A stretch of 64,000 nt of DNA, taken from assembly GCF_002104455.1 (NCBI RefSeq), contig NZ_NBOC01000001.1:620001-684000 (forward strand), given 5' to 3'. Source of the DNA: Colwellia chukchiensis (GTDB lineage: Bacteria > Pseudomonadota > Gammaproteobacteria > Enterobacterales > Alteromonadaceae). Below are positions 50,816 to 61,613 of the stretch, in pieces (position 1 is the stretch's first letter; each line of letters begins with the position of its first letter). The notes beneath the pieces were generated by a model. That model did no database searches. It saw only the letters and a list, made by a program, of their open reading frames with translations, and had not been told where the DNA came from. Both the position numbers and the translations under genes were made by a program.

Positions 50816-53800
50816 GCAAAACAATTCTCAAACTACTACTCCTGTTGTGCAATCCACATCGTATGCCTTATTACAGGCACAATTAGATAAGCGTATTCTG
50901 ATTTTAGATGGTGCTATGGGCACTATGATCCAAGCATATAAATTTGAAGAGCAAGACTATCGAGGCGAGCAATTTGCTGATTGGCATTTGGATGTTAAAG
51001 GCAATAACGACCTGTTAGTGTTGACCCAACCTGATATTATCAAAGCCATCCACCGCGAGTATCTTGAGGCGGGTGCCGATATTTTGGAAACCAATACCTT
51101 TAATGCCACAACCATTGCCATGGCTGATTATGATATGGCGCAATACAGTGCTGAAATTAACTTAAGAGCAGCACAAATTGCCCGTGAAGTGGCGGATGAA
51201 TTTACTGCGAAAAACCCTGATAAACCGCGTTTTGTTGCGGGTGTATTAGGGCCAACCAATCGCACCTGTTCGATCTCGCCAGACGTTAACGATCCCGCTT
51301 ATCGCAATATCGACTTTGATCAACTCAAAGATGCTTATATTGAGTCGACAAACGCGCTCATTGACGGTGGCAGCGATATTATTTTAATCGAAACTATATT
51401 TGATACCTTAAACGCTAAAGCGGCCATATTTGCTATTGAAAGTGTTTTTGAAAGTCGAGGTGAACGTTTACCTGTGATGATCTCTGGCACTATTACCGAT
51501 GCGTCAGGGCGAACCTTATCAGGGCAAACCACAGAGGCTTTTTACAATTCATTACGCCATGCCAAGCCGATTTCGTTTGGCTTAAACTGTGCACTTGGGC
51601 CAGTGGAGTTACGTCAATATGTTGAAGAGTTAAGCCGTATTTCAGATGTTGCTGTCTCTGCGCATCCTAATGCGGGTTTACCTAACGCTTTTGGTGAGTA
51701 TGACTTTACCGTAGCAGATATGAACAGCCATGTAACTGAGTGGGCCGAGTCGGGCTTTTTAAATATTATTGGCGGCTGTTGTGGCACCACACCGGCGCAT
51801 ATTAAAGGCATGGCTGAGGCGGTGGCAAACATCACACCGCGAGTAATAAAACCAAGGGAAATCGCCTGTCGTTTATCAGGGTTAGAGGCATTAACCATTA
51901 ATCAAGACAGCTTATTTGTTAATGTTGGTGAGCGTACTAATGTTACTGGCTCAGCGGTATTTAAGCGTTTGATCACGGAAGGAAACTTTGAGCAGGCAAT
52001 TGCTGTTGCGCTACAACAAGTAGAAAACGGCGCGCAAATTATTGATATCAATATGGATGAAGGCATGTTGGACTCGAAAGCTGCCATGGTGCGCTTTTTG
52101 AACATGATTGCCGGTGAGCCAGATATAGCGAAAGTGCCGATCATGCTCGACTCGTCTAAATGGGATATTTTAGAGGCGGGTTTAAAATGCATTCAAGGCA
52201 AAGGCATAGTTAACTCCATTAGCTTAAAAGAGGGCGAAGCGAGTTTTCGCCAACAAGCCGAATTGCTCCGCCGCTACGGTGCTGCGGTTATTATTATGGC
52301 ATTTGATGAAACCGGACAAGCAGATACCCGCGCCCGTAAGTTTGAAATTTGTCAGCGTGCTTATCATATTTTAGTTGATGAAATTGGCTATCCCGCCGAA
52401 GACATTATTTTTGATCCGAATATTTTTGCTGTGGCAACAGGGATTGAAGAGCACAACAATTACGCCCGTGATTTTATTGATGCAGTTGCCGATATTAAGC
52501 AACATTTGCCACATGCCATGGTTTCTGGCGGGGTATCAAATGTATCCTTCTCATTTCGTGGTAATAATCCGGTACGCGAAGCTATACATGCGGTGTTTTT
52601 GTATCATGCGATAAAAAATGGCATGGACATGGGGATAGTGAATGCCGGCCAGTTAGCGATTTATTCTGATATTCCCGACACCTTGCGCGTGGCAGTGGAA
52701 GATGTAATTCAAAACTCTGATGATGGTGCCACTGAGCGTTTACTTGACTTGGCACAAGAATATCGCGGACAAGGGGCAAGCCAACAAAGTCATGCCGACT
52801 TATCGTGGCGTGAATTGCCAGTGAATAAGCGCTTAGAACACTCATTAGTCAAGGGTATTAATGAGTTTATTATTGAAGACACGGAAGCGGCAAGGCTAGC
52901 CGCGGTAAGGCCTTTAGATGTTATTGAAGGTCCGTTAATGGACGGCATGAACGTGGTGGGCGACTTATTTGGTGCCGGCGAGATGTTTTTGCCGCAAGTG
53001 GTAAAGTCTGCGCGAGTGATGAAGCAAGCGGTGGCGTATTTAAACCCCTTTATTGAAGCAGAAAAAACCGAATTTAAATCCAATGGTAAAGTGCTTTTAG
53101 CGACGGTTAAAGGCGATGTGCACGATATTGGAAAAAATATCGTCGGTGTGGTGTTACAGTGTAATAATTACGACATCATAGACTTAGGGGTAATGGTGTC
53201 TAGTGAAGATATTCTGCGGGTAGCGCGTGAAGAAAAAGTCGACATTATTGGTCTGTCAGGTTTGATCACGCCATCATTGGATGAAATGGTGCACGTTGCC
53301 AAAGAAATGAAACGACAAAACTATCAGCTACCTTTGCTTATTGGTGGTGCTACCACGTCTAAAGCCCATACTGCGGTTAAGATAGAGCCGCAATACCCAC
53401 ACCCTGTCGTCTATGTACCCAATGCCTCGCGTTCAGTTTCTGTGGTGAGTTCGTTATTGTCAGACGAGCACAGAGCGGGTTTTATGGCGCGACAAGCAGC
53501 TGAATACGATAAAGTACGCACGCGTCACTATAAAAAAGGTCCTCGCTCGAGTTTAATATCGTTAACGGATGCGCGTGCCAACGCTGTACCATTGAGCTTT
53601 GCCAATTACACACCAACAGTACCAAATAAATTAGGCGTTACTGTGCTGGACAATATTGATCTTAATGTTGTCAGAAACTATATAGATTGGACGCCATTTT
53701 TTATGACCTGGCAGCTATCGGGCAAGTACCCGCAAATTCTAAGCCATGAGCTGATAGGCGAAGAGGCAACAAAGCTGTTTAATGATGCCAATGCCATGTT

Positions 53801-54536
53801 AGATGATGTTATTAACAACAAAAAACTAACGGCAAGAGCAGTATTTGGCTTATTTGCTGCGCAGCGTCAACAAGACGACGTGCAACTTTTCACAGATGAT
53901 ACCCGCACTGAGCCGTTAATGAAGTTGCACCAGTTGCGTCAACAAACTAAAAAACCAGCCGGACAATATAATCGCTGTTTAGCCGATTATATTGCCGATG
54001 AAGCATCAGGCGTAAATGATTATATGGGCGCGTTTGCGGTTTCAGCAGGCTTTGGTGTTGAAGCGTTAGTGAAAGCCTTTGACGCTGAACATGACGACTA
54101 CAACAGCATTTTAATCAAAGCGGTCGCTGATCGACTTGCCGAAGCCAGTGCGGAATATTTACATGAAAAAATTCGCCAAGACTATTGGGGCTATGCGCCA
54201 GATGAAAACTTAGATAATGACAGTTTAATTCGGGAAAAATATCAAGGTATTCGTCCGGCACCCGGTTACCCTGCCTGCCCAGAGCACACTGAAAAAGGCT
54301 TATTGTGGCAATTACTTAATGTTAAAGAAAATATTGGTATGGAATTAACCTCAAGTTTTGCTATGTGGCCAGGCGCTGCGGTCAGTGGCTGGTACTTTGC
54401 TCATCCCGATGCTAAGTATTTTGCCGTTGCTAAGCTCGCTAAAGATCAGGTAGAAAGTTATGCCATTCGCAAAGAAATGACCATGCCACAGGCAGAGCGT
54501 TGGTTATCGGCCAACCTAGATTATGAGCCGGAGTAA
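50808..54536 (+). CDS. metH: Cobalamin-dependent methionine synthase
   Basis: I place the start at GTG 50808 ([10 protein letters not shown]), because AGGGGAC lies a few bases upstream and the codon overlaps the metA stop by 8 bases. An in-frame ATG at 50769 lies deep in metA. The 1242-residue enzyme has four modules: homocysteine/zinc barrel (about 20-340; GLNCALG and [10 protein letters not shown]), folate barrel (about 360-640; [11 protein letters not shown]), B12 domain (about 660-905; [10 protein letters not shown] with cobalt-binding His772) and AdoMet reactivation domain (about 920-1242; [15 protein letters not shown]). It methylates homocysteine to methionine. Pairing with metA under one MetJ array makes a two-gene methionine operon. 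Confidence 0.95.
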   Translation: MAKQNNSQTTTPVVQSTSYALLQAQLDKRILILDGAMGTMIQAYKFEEQDYRGEQFADWHLDVKGNNDLLVLTQPDIIKAIHREYLEAGADILETNTFNATTIAMADYDMAQYSAEINLRAAQIAREVADEFTAKNPDKPRFVAGVLGPTNRTCSISPDVNDPAYRNIDFDQLKDAYIESTNALIDGGSDIILIETIFDTLNAKAAIFAIESVFESRGERLPVMISGTITDASGRTLSGQTTEAFYNSLRHAKPISFGLNCALGPVELRQYVEELSRISDVAVSAHPNAGLPNAFGEYDFTVADMNSHVTEWAESGFLNIIGGCCGTTPAHIKGMAEAVANITPRVIKPREIACRLSGLEALTINQDSLFVNVGERTNVTGSAVFKRLITEGNFEQAIAVALQQVENGAQIIDINMDEGMLDSKAAMVRFLNMIAGEPDIAKVPIMLDSSKWDILEAGLKCIQGKGIVNSISLKEGEASFRQQAELLRRYGAAVIIMAFDETGQADTRARKFEICQRAYHILVDEIGYPAEDIIFDPNIFAVATGIEEHNNYARDFIDAVADIKQHLPHAMVSGGVSNVSFSFRGNNPVREAIHAVFLYHAIKNGMDMGIVNAGQLAIYSDIPDTLRVAVEDVIQNSDDGATERLLDLAQEYRGQGASQQSHADLSWRELPVNKRLEHSLVKGINEFIIEDTEAARLAAVRPLDVIEGPLMDGMNVVGDLFGAGEMFLPQVVKSARVMKQAVAYLNPFIEAEKTEFKSNGKVLLATVKGDVHDIGKNIVGVVLQCNNYDIIDLGVMVSSEDILRVAREEKVDIIGLSGLITPSLDEMVHVAKEMKRQNYQLPLLIGGATTSKAHTAVKIEPQYPHPVVYVPNASRSVSVVSSLLSDEHRAGFMARQAAEYDKVRTRHYKKGPRSSLISLTDARANAVPLSFANYTPTVPNKLGVTVLDNIDLNVVRNYIDWTPFFMTWQLSGKYPQILSHELIGEEATKLFNDANAMLDDVINNKKLTARAVFGLFAAQRQQDDVQLFTDDTRTEPLMKLHQLRQQTKKPAGQYNRCLADYIADEASGVNDYMGAFAVSAGFGVEALVKAFDAEHDDYNSILIKAVADRLAEASAEYLHEKIRQDYWGYAPDENLDNDSLIREKYQGIRPAPGYPACPEHTEKGLLWQLLNVKENIGMELTSSFAMWPGAAVSGWYFAHPDAKYFAVAKLAKDQVESYAIRKEMTMPQAERWLSANLDYEPE

Positions 54537-54579
54537 CTCTTTTGGATAATAAAGCGTTGCAGTAATACCGCGCGAAATT

Positions 54580-54625
54580 AAGCCCGCTATCTTGTAGGTT
54601 TTAGCAACTACAAGGTAGCGGGCTT
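54580..54625. terminator. Long hairpin after metH
   Basis: AAGCCCGCTATCTTGTAG pairs with CTACAAGGTAGCGGGCTT over 18 positions with one wobble. The run of T after it is weak on the + strand and only modest on the - strand. It lies between convergent metH and radA and probably ends both transcripts. Confidence 0.65.
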
Positions 54626-54753
54626 GTCTTAATGCAAGTGGGTTAGCTATGGCTAACCAACTTGCTGATAGTTAAAAAGCTATATTCACAATTTTAGTCC
54701 AACAAGCTCAAGCATGAGCTTAGTGTTAAATGCTGATTAAAGTCAGCGCTAAC

Positions 54754-56142
54754 TTATGTGATCAGCGCTAGCAAATCATGAATGGTTTTGACTGGAATTA
54801 TTTTTGCACCTAAGCCTTCCATTGATTTGTGATAATTTCGAAACGGAATAAAAATTTCGGTAAAACCGTGCTGTGCTGCCTCTTTGACTCTAGGCACACC
54901 ACTGTCAATCGGTCTGACATCTCCATTTAAGCTTAACTCCCCTAAAATGCAGGTGGTTCTAGGTACAACAAATTCATTTAAACTGCTTAACAAGGCGGTA
55001 ACTAACGCCAGATCAATACAGGTTTCAGACTCGTCAATTTTCAAGCCACCAATAATATTGAAAAAGGTGTCATGATAAATTTTGGTTTTGGTATGCTTGC
55101 GCAATATACCGGTTAGCATCTTAATGCGGTTCATATTTAAGCCAACACATACCCGCTGTGGAAACTCTGCTTCGGTCTCCGTGGTTAAACATTGTATTTC
55201 CAGTAGCAAGTTGCGATTTCCCTTGCGAATGCAAGTTATCGCAGAGCCAGGTGACTCTGTACTTGAGCCGGATAAAAATATTTCACTGGGGTTATCCACA
55301 CTCAGCATACCCCGCTCACACATGCGAAATATACCGACAGTATCAATATCGCCAAAACGGTTTTTATTGGCTCTTAAGGTGCGTATTTGGCCGTCATTGG
55401 TATCTATATGCAATAGCGCATCGACAATATGGACTAAGGTTTGCGGGCCGGCAATTTCATTGTTTTTATTGACGTGGGCAATTAAAAACATAGTGACATT
55501 ATTTTGCTTACAATATTGCGTTAAGGCTTGTGCGGCGCTTTTTACTTGTGACGGCGAGCCAGGGCTGCCATTGGCGTGCTCGGTAACCACGGCTTGAATA
55601 GAGTCAATCACGGCAAATTTGATTTGCTTTTGTTCAAGTTCGTCAATTATCGCTTCTACCCGAGTTTCTGACAGTAAGTATAATTGCTCAGGGTTATAGT
55701 CAAGTTTTAAGCGTTGCACGCGGTTTTTAAACTGTGATAAAGACTCTTCAGCCGTACAATACAGTGACGGGGTTAGTTTTGACATGCGAGCAATTAAATC
55801 AGATAGTAAGGTGGTTTTACCAGCGCCTGGGTCACCTGAGATAATATTGACCGAGCCCATAGTGACACCGCCACACAAAACGCGGTCAAGCTCGCCGATG
55901 CCGGTTAGTTGTTTTTCTGCTTCGGTGGCGGCAACATCATTAATTTTTTTTGAGCCGCCGCCTGCGATGCCGGCATAACCCGCTGTTGATAGGCGGCTTT
56001 TACTTGCGCTTTTTTGTTGACTAGCCGGAATTTTTATCTCTGCTAACGTATTCCACGCGCCACATCGACATTGCCCTTGCCAACGTGGGTAGTTCATGCC
56101 GCAATCGCTACAAACAAATTCAATTTTTGCTAATTTTGCCAT
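54754..56142 (-). CDS. radA: DNA repair protein RadA
   Basis: This 462-residue protein has an N-terminal four-cysteine zinc finger (Cys11, Cys14, Cys25, Cys27), a RecA-like ATPase with Walker A GDPGAGKT (103-110), and the RadA motif KNRFG (260-264). A C-terminal Lon-protease-like domain without the protease dyad context follows (about 285-462). It is a DnaB-type helicase that processes branched recombination intermediates. In E. coli radA adjoins serB and ytjB. Here the same three genes are close together, with a PilZ protein gene inserted. Confidence 0.95.
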   Translation of the reverse strand: MAKLAKIEFVCSDCGMNYPRWQGQCRCGAWNTLAEIKIPASQQKSASKSRLSTAGYAGIAGGGSKKINDVAATEAEKQLTGIGELDRVLCGGVTMGSVNIISGDPGAGKTTLLSDLIARMSKLTPSLYCTAEESLSQFKNRVQRLKLDYNPEQLYLLSETRVEAIIDELEQKQIKFAVIDSIQAVVTEHANGSPGSPSQVKSAAQALTQYCKQNNVTMFLIAHVNKNNEIAGPQTLVHIVDALLHIDTNDGQIRTLRANKNRFGDIDTVGIFRMCERGMLSVDNPSEIFLSGSSTESPGSAITCIRKGNRNLLLEIQCLTTETEAEFPQRVCVGLNMNRIKMLTGILRKHTKTKIYHDTFFNIIGGLKIDESETCIDLALVTALLSSLNEFVVPRTTCILGELSLNGDVRPIDSGVPRVKEAAQHGFTEIFIPFRNYHKSMEGLGAKIIPVKTIHDLLALIT

Positions 56143-56489
56143 GGTTTTCCTATCTAAAAATTAATCGCTAGCAACCGCAACAACAGTCAAAAAAGTGACT
56201 ATCAACTGGTGGCTGATGGTATTGCTGCGCTTTGAAAAACTATTTTAATACTACTTTTCTTATTAGTACTCAATAGGTTAGGGGGTATCATTTAACTCTC
56301 TATTTTTACTTCAATTTTAAAGTGTTAACAGGTATAGTTTTTGCTTTAAAAATGTAAGTTAAATAACCAAAAACAGTAAAGTTATCAAAGGTAATAGCAG
56401 TAGTATTGGTGAAAAAGCTGATATTGTCGCTATTAGTGTCTGCTAAAACCCAAAGTAGTTTGCTTTATTGTAAAGATATTGACAGGTAA
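56143..56489. other. 347-base divergent promoter region of radA and the PilZ gene
   Basis: The stretch is AT-rich and non-coding in all frames. It must carry the two divergent promoters. I find no convincing palindrome, repeat or RNA gene. Confidence 0.5.
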
Positions 56490-58940
56490 ATGAATAAAGA
56501 TTTTTCAAAATATCAAAAAATTATTGATAACTTTAGTGGTCAAGTGCTAAATAGCGACTTTGACGCTAAGTTTGAAGCTGTCACCAAGCGAATGGCGAAA
56601 ACAGAACGATTTTTGTTGAAGATGGAGCTTAAACGGTTGGCGGCGCCTTGTAATCGTTTAATCGATTTACGCGGTCATGTCGATGGTGAGTGTAGTGCGT
56701 TTGAGCATGACGGGAAAATACATTTTTTAGATAAAATAGCACGTGGCGTGTTTAACGACGCCATGCTTCGTTATGGGGGCTATACCTTTGGCGTTTACGA
56801 AGCGGCGATGAACACAGAAAACAACTTTCGCGTGATTTATCAAAAAGAAAAATCTAAGTTACGTTCTGTACCCACAGAAACGCCTAGTAAAGCTTTAGAA
56901 AAACTACAATTTCCAGCAACCTATTACCGCTTTGGGCCTTACTTCGATCGTTGTGAAGAACGCATGAATTTTGCGGTAACCATAGAGATAACATATGCAA
57001 AAGGCCAGAGTTTTCAGTGCACTAGCGCAGACATTAGTGTTCATGGTTGCAAAGTTCGCATTAACGCGATCACAGCGCTGAAAATAGGGCAAGAGCTTAG
57101 TCTTAGATTTCTGGGCTTAGAAGAAGAGTTTTCGTTTGCGAATAACAATAACTTTAGCTATCAAGTTAAAAATATTACCAACTTAGATAATATGCAGTTA
57201 ATTGGTTTACAACGCCTGGTCAGCGACACATCACGACCAGATGGTTTTAGCCAGTTTTTACAGTCTTATATTCAAGGCAATAAACGTCGCTATAAAGTTA
57301 ATTTAGACAATACCCTAAGCGCACTTAAAGCCAGAGTTTTTGAGCAATATGTCTTACCAAAGTCCAACGAGTTGCCTGTTTTTATTGAAAGTAAGCAGGG
57401 GCTTTTGAGTCCGAAATATGCATTGACTTGCCATAATAATCAAAGCTTGTATCAATACTGGCAAGATGAAAAATATTACTCAACCTTATACTGCTTAATA
57501 ACACCTGAGCGTATTGAGCAACTAAAAAAATTAGCTCCTTTGGATAAAAGTCTATTGGTATTTTGCTTTAGACATCAAAGCCATGGCAAGTTATATTTCT
57601 ATACTGCCGATGAAGTACAACTAGCTGAAGATGAAAGCTTTATGCAGCAGTTTTTAGGTTTTGCAGCCGCAAAAGCTAGCTTTTCTATTATCCAGCTGTC
57701 TTTATTATCGGTTGAGTTAAAGCATGCCGAAACTCAATTGACACTAGCTAATACCCTGAAGAAAGAACATCAGTACCTAAATGCAGCGATGTCAGATGAG
57801 GTAAAAGCATTATTGCTTGATATACCCTATATTGTTGTTGCTAATGAAGTCACATGCCGCTCAAGGTTATCTGCCTATCAAGCTTTTTCTTATCATGGCA
57901 TTAATATGGTGAAGTTAAAGAAATTTGGCCATAAACGCTTAAGTAAGCCTTTTAGCGTCGACGAAGTGGGTATTAATTATCGCAATCATCGACAAGAATT
58001 ACGCTTTATTTATAAAACGCCAGCGGTGGTAAAAATTGAAGATGTGATTTGGCATGGGCATTCACATGACTTTTCGACCTCTGGGCTAAAGGTTGAGCTT
58101 GATAAAGCGAGTGTTTTATCTAAAGGTGACATTGTTTATATCAACTTTCCCGCACTACAAAAAATTACCTCAGCTTTTGATTTATCGGCGTTGCCTTATG
58201 AAGTAGTGCGGGTAAACACAGCAAAGACTATTATCAATTTAAGAGTATTTGTTGAAAAGTACCAACATGTGGGTCGACGTTTTTTTAAAGCCTTAATCGA
58301 AAAGAATCGAGATAAGCTAACCCCAGAAGAGTATGCTATGTCTAGTCCGGGCTTAGCAAAAGCATTACGGAATATATATAGTGCAACATCAAAAGCCTCA
58401 GCGCTGATCGTGCAAACCAGTGGCAGTCGGTATAAGGTCGAGGCCATTGCTGGTGGCGGTAGTGATACACGCTTAATGCTGGCCATGAAGCAATTAAGCG
58501 ATCGTCAAGGCTATGTTAATTTATATCCCCTATTCGGTCATGCCAAGGTCATGAGTGAGCTAAGTGTTAAATTAAAAAAAATGCAGCCGAATGATACACC
58601 AAGTACGGAGTTACTTTATATCGCTATCAATAGCAGTCACAAGGCAGTAGATAAAGCAGTAACGGTTAAAGTTGACACTGAGCTTGGCAGTGACAAATTA
58701 AAGCACACTTTTATTCATCAGGCGTTAAAAAATGGCCAATTTTTCTGTGTGCTGATGAAGCTATCAAGGGCGTCCTCACCCGATATGACTTATTTAAACC
58801 CTGAGCTAAGCTACATCAGTACTTATGCAATTCATAGAGGCAAACAAATTGAACAAGAGATATGGAGTGTAGCGGGTATTGTTCAAGTTATTGATATTAC
58901 AAACGAAGTTTTGCTTCAGTATCAACTGTCTCGCAAGTAA
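56490..58940 (+). CDS. Large double-PilZ protein, candidate cyclic di-GMP effector
   Basis: This 816-residue soluble protein has no signal peptide or membrane helix. Two PilZ-type regions are visible, each with both halves of the cyclic di-GMP site. The first has RCEER (154-158) and DISVHG (181-186). The second has an RxxxR at 501-505 (RQELR) and DFSTSG (527-532). The N-terminal 140 residues, the linker (about 260-490) and the C-terminal 200 residues match nothing I know. It may respond to the products of the two GGDEF proteins in this window. The output (motility, surface polymer or transcription) cannot be read. It lies between radA and serB with its own divergent promoter. Confidence 0.82.
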   Translation: MNKDFSKYQKIIDNFSGQVLNSDFDAKFEAVTKRMAKTERFLLKMELKRLAAPCNRLIDLRGHVDGECSAFEHDGKIHFLDKIARGVFNDAMLRYGGYTFGVYEAAMNTENNFRVIYQKEKSKLRSVPTETPSKALEKLQFPATYYRFGPYFDRCEERMNFAVTIEITYAKGQSFQCTSADISVHGCKVRINAITALKIGQELSLRFLGLEEEFSFANNNNFSYQVKNITNLDNMQLIGLQRLVSDTSRPDGFSQFLQSYIQGNKRRYKVNLDNTLSALKARVFEQYVLPKSNELPVFIESKQGLLSPKYALTCHNNQSLYQYWQDEKYYSTLYCLITPERIEQLKKLAPLDKSLLVFCFRHQSHGKLYFYTADEVQLAEDESFMQQFLGFAAAKASFSIIQLSLLSVELKHAETQLTLANTLKKEHQYLNAAMSDEVKALLLDIPYIVVANEVTCRSRLSAYQAFSYHGINMVKLKKFGHKRLSKPFSVDEVGINYRNHRQELRFIYKTPAVVKIEDVIWHGHSHDFSTSGLKVELDKASVLSKGDIVYINFPALQKITSAFDLSALPYEVVRVNTAKTIINLRVFVEKYQHVGRRFFKALIEKNRDKLTPEEYAMSSPGLAKALRNIYSATSKASALIVQTSGSRYKVEAIAGGGSDTRLMLAMKQLSDRQGYVNLYPLFGHAKVMSELSVKLKKMQPNDTPSTELLYIAINSSHKAVDKAVTVKVDTELGSDKLKHTFIHQALKNGQFFCVLMKLSRASSPDMTYLNPELSYISTYAIHRGKQIEQEIWSVAGIVQVIDITNEVLLQYQLSRK

Positions 58941-58991
58941 TTGCTATATTGGCTAGCCTGGCACACTAGACTAGACTAGCCGTAGCGTAAA

Positions 58992-60017
58992 TTACTTTAG
59001 CCAATGCAATAAGGTGTCTAATCCTGAGTGCGTAATACAACTATCTGCTTGTGCTAATACTAAAGGTTTAGCATGAAACGCTACCCCTAATTGTGCCGCT
59101 GCCATCATGACTAAGTCATTGGCACCATCACCCATAGCAACCGTCTGCGTTGACTTGATGCTATAGTCTAATTGCCATTGCTTAAGACATTTAGCCTTGG
59201 CTTTTGCATCTATCACACCACCTAAAACCTTACCGGTTAGCTTTTGGTTTTTTATTTCAAGCAGGTTAGCAGCTGCGGCATCAAGAGCAAGCATTTGCTT
59301 TAGATGATCGGCAAAGTAAGTAAAGCCACCTGAGGCAATAGCCACGCGCCAGCCGTGATTTTTCAGCGCCTTAACTAAAGTCTCTAAGCCTTCCATTAAG
59401 GGGATATCTTGAGCGACTTGCGCTAAAATAGCTTCTGGCGCATGACGCAGCTTTGCCACCCGTTGATATAAGCTTTCACTAAAGTCTAATTGTCCTTGCA
59501 TGGCTAGCTCAGTTACCGCAGCGACTTCATCACCAACACCGGCAAGGGCTGCTATCTCATCAATACATTCAATTTTGATAGTGGTTGAGTCCATATCCAT
59601 GACTAATAAGCCCGGCTTGGCCAATATTGGCGCATTGAGTACTAATGCCGCATCTAAATGTGCGCTGGCGGTAAACTTGGCTAATTTATCGCGTGCCTGT
59701 TTGAGATCGCTCACTTGTACTGAAAAGCGATAGCTTGTTAGGCCGTTGCGTTGGTTTATTTTATTAAGGCGATGCAAGGTTAGCTGACAGCTATTTAGTA
59801 ACGCTACTAAAGTAGTTAATGGCATATTTTCGAAAACGACCAACTCAGGTTGCTCAATTGGCATAGCTACGGCAGATTCCATTGTCAGGGCAAAGGCTTG
59901 TTGTCCTTGATCAAAGGTGATTGGCATCGCGGGGGGCGTTGAATCTTGAGGTAGCCATTGACTTAGGTTGAGTTGCTCAATACTCGCTAACGATACTATT
60001 TTTTCGGGGCTTGTCAC
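58992..60017 (-). CDS. serB: Phosphoserine phosphatase
   Basis: This 341-residue HAD-superfamily enzyme carries the phospho-acceptor motif VMDMDSTTIK (Asp141 nucleophile, Asp143), the SerB segment ECIDEIAALAGVGDEV, FSESLYQRV, ASGGFTYF and the distal acidic motif MGDGANDLVMM. The first 130 residues form the ACT-like N-terminal part found in longer SerB proteins. It makes serine from phosphoserine, the last step of serine synthesis. It is divergent from the ytjB-like gene, as in E. coli. Confidence 0.94.
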   Translation of the reverse strand: MTSPEKIVSLASIEQLNLSQWLPQDSTPPAMPITFDQGQQAFALTMESAVAMPIEQPELVVFENMPLTTLVALLNSCQLTLHRLNKINQRNGLTSYRFSVQVSDLKQARDKLAKFTASAHLDAALVLNAPILAKPGLLVMDMDSTTIKIECIDEIAALAGVGDEVAAVTELAMQGQLDFSESLYQRVAKLRHAPEAILAQVAQDIPLMEGLETLVKALKNHGWRVAIASGGFTYFADHLKQMLALDAAAANLLEIKNQKLTGKVLGGVIDAKAKAKCLKQWQLDYSIKSTQTVAMGDGANDLVMMAAAQLGVAFHAKPLVLAQADSCITHSGLDTLLHWLK

Positions 60018-60125
60018 AGAAATACCTTTTATTAAAAAAACTGCTTTTAAACGACTGTTCTAGTAAAAAAAGCGTAAATATGCTTTTATAGTAGTGTCAA
60101 CAGCTTGTGGGAAACGATTCATTAT

Positions 60126-60758
60126 ATGAAGCAATTAGAACAGCCTTTATACCCTAAATTATCACCAATTTATAATAAAATATTGCAATTAGTTATGGCG
60201 ATTATTTTATTAGTGATGTTGATGAATTTTTGGGTGACAAGTCGTGATGCACAGCAAGAGCACATTCAAGCACATGCGCATAAAATCGCAACGCTATACT
60301 TAGCGCAGGCGGCGACAAGTGTTGCTCCTTATATGCAACAATCAAATGCCCAGCTGCAACAGTTCGTTGATGCTTTAGCACAACAAAGTTTAGTTAAAAG
60401 TGTCCATGTTTATAGTGTCACTGGCGAAAGTATTGCTAGCTCCGCAGATGCTGAGTCGGTGAAAGATCTTTTCGGAATCAGCCTTTATAAAAAACAGCAA
60501 ACTAAAGCGTTACTTTCAGTTGTGCAAGAAATCCACACTGAGCAACTACAAGGCTATATTCGACTTTCTTTATATCGTTCACTTTTAGCTGATGATTTAG
60601 CTAAAAATAGTCAACAGCAATATGAAATTAATCGGTTGCTATTTCTTGTCGCCGGGGTTATCGGTTTTCTCTTAACCCGAGGTTTAAACCGCTTTAGTCG
60701 CCAAGGCTATAGACCACCGCTATCTGCTGCGCGAGTGCGTGGCAGTCAGAGTCCATAA
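60126..60758 (+). CDS. ytjB: AhpA/YtjB (SMP) family membrane protein
   Basis: I prefer ATG 60126 (MKQLEQPLYPKLSPIY). The upstream TTG 60105 would add seven residues. The 210-residue protein has one N-terminal membrane helix (about 17-39), a periplasmic region (about 45-165; VHVYSVTGESIASS) and a second hydrophobic segment near the end (about 172-190). This is the layout of the SMP_2 family, whose E. coli member YtjB lies divergent to serB as here. The synteny is the stronger part of the evidence. Function is poorly defined. Confidence 0.75.
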   Translation: MKQLEQPLYPKLSPIYNKILQLVMAIILLVMLMNFWVTSRDAQQEHIQAHAHKIATLYLAQAATSVAPYMQQSNAQLQQFVDALAQQSLVKSVHVYSVTGESIASSADAESVKDLFGISLYKKQQTKALLSVVQEIHTEQLQGYIRLSLYRSLLADDLAKNSQQQYEINRLLFLVAGVIGFLLTRGLNRFSRQGYRPPLSAARVRGSQSP

Positions 60759-60778
60759 AACACTTTTCTCGTGCAGCA

Positions 60779-61585
60779 CTAAACTAACTTTTTTAAAACG
60801 CTTTGTAGGTTTTGCTCAAGCGCATCGGCGAGCGCTTGTGGTGATTCTTGACGAATATTGGCTAAGTGTTGAAATACGTTTACTAGCTGTAACGGCGAGT
60901 TATTTTGCCCTTGAAAACCGTGCAAAGGCATTGCCGGTGCGTCAGTCTCTATAACGAAACAATCGAGCGGCAGCCGCTTAATGGCATTAATGGTTTTTTG
61001 CGCGCGAGGATAGCTAATGGTGCCACCTATGCCTAATTTAAAACCTAAATCAAGGTACTGGCAAGCTTGTTGGTAACTACCTGAAAATGCGTGGATAATT
61101 CCACCTTGGAGCAACTTATATTGTCGAAGCAAAGGCACAAGCTGTTGATGTGAGCGGCGATGATGCACTATGATGGGCAAGTGATAGGTTTTTGCTAAAT
61201 TTAGTTGCTGCTCAAACACTTGTATTTGCTGACTGAGATTGTTTTTTTCCTTGGCCACCACGCCATCTATCCCCGCTTCCCCTATGGCAACAAGCTCGCC
61301 AATATGCTGTTTAACCAATTGCTCTAATTGGCAAAGACTGTCTACTGAAGTATCGTCAAGAAACCACGGATGAATACCTAAGCAAGGATGTAAGCTTATC
61401 GGCTTTTTGTGATAGGTTTTTACTAATTCTATTACGCTTTGCCAATTACTAGGGCCAATAGTGGGAATAATTAGCCGATGTATGTTGGCCTGCTGACATT
61501 GAGCAAGTATTGATGGTCGGTTTTGAGCAAAAGCGTCAAAGTCAAGGTGACAGTGGCTGTCGCTATAGCGCAAAGGTGTTTTCAT
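60779..61585 (-). CDS. TatD-family metal-dependent deoxyribonuclease (YjjV-like)
   Basis: This 268-residue TIM-barrel hydrolase has the entry motif DSHCHLDFD (His11, His13), GEAGID with the bridging glutamate, the histidine in IIVHHRRS, HAFSGS and the final ETDAPAMPLHG. These are the metal ligands of TatD enzymes, 3'-5' DNases linked to DNA repair and debris removal. Within the family it looks closer to YjjV than to TatD or YcfH. It follows the HDOD gene in the same direction with a 28-base gap, which suggests co-transcription. Confidence 0.92.
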   Translation of the reverse strand: MKTPLRYSDSHCHLDFDAFAQNRPSILAQCQQANIHRLIIPTIGPSNWQSVIELVKTYHKKPISLHPCLGIHPWFLDDTSVDSLCQLEQLVKQHIGELVAIGEAGIDGVVAKEKNNLSQQIQVFEQQLNLAKTYHLPIIVHHRRSHQQLVPLLRQYKLLQGGIIHAFSGSYQQACQYLDLGFKLGIGGTISYPRAQKTINAIKRLPLDCFVIETDAPAMPLHGFQGQNNSPLQLVNVFQHLANIRQESPQALADALEQNLQSVLKKLV

Positions 61586-61613
61586 CTAGACTCCAATTTC
61601 GCGGTGAGCTAGT

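Noticed and set aside
58951..58981. Hairpin GGCTAG/CTAGCC between the PilZ gene and serB
   Set aside because: The stem is short with a long loop and no T run on either strand, so I do not list it as a terminator.
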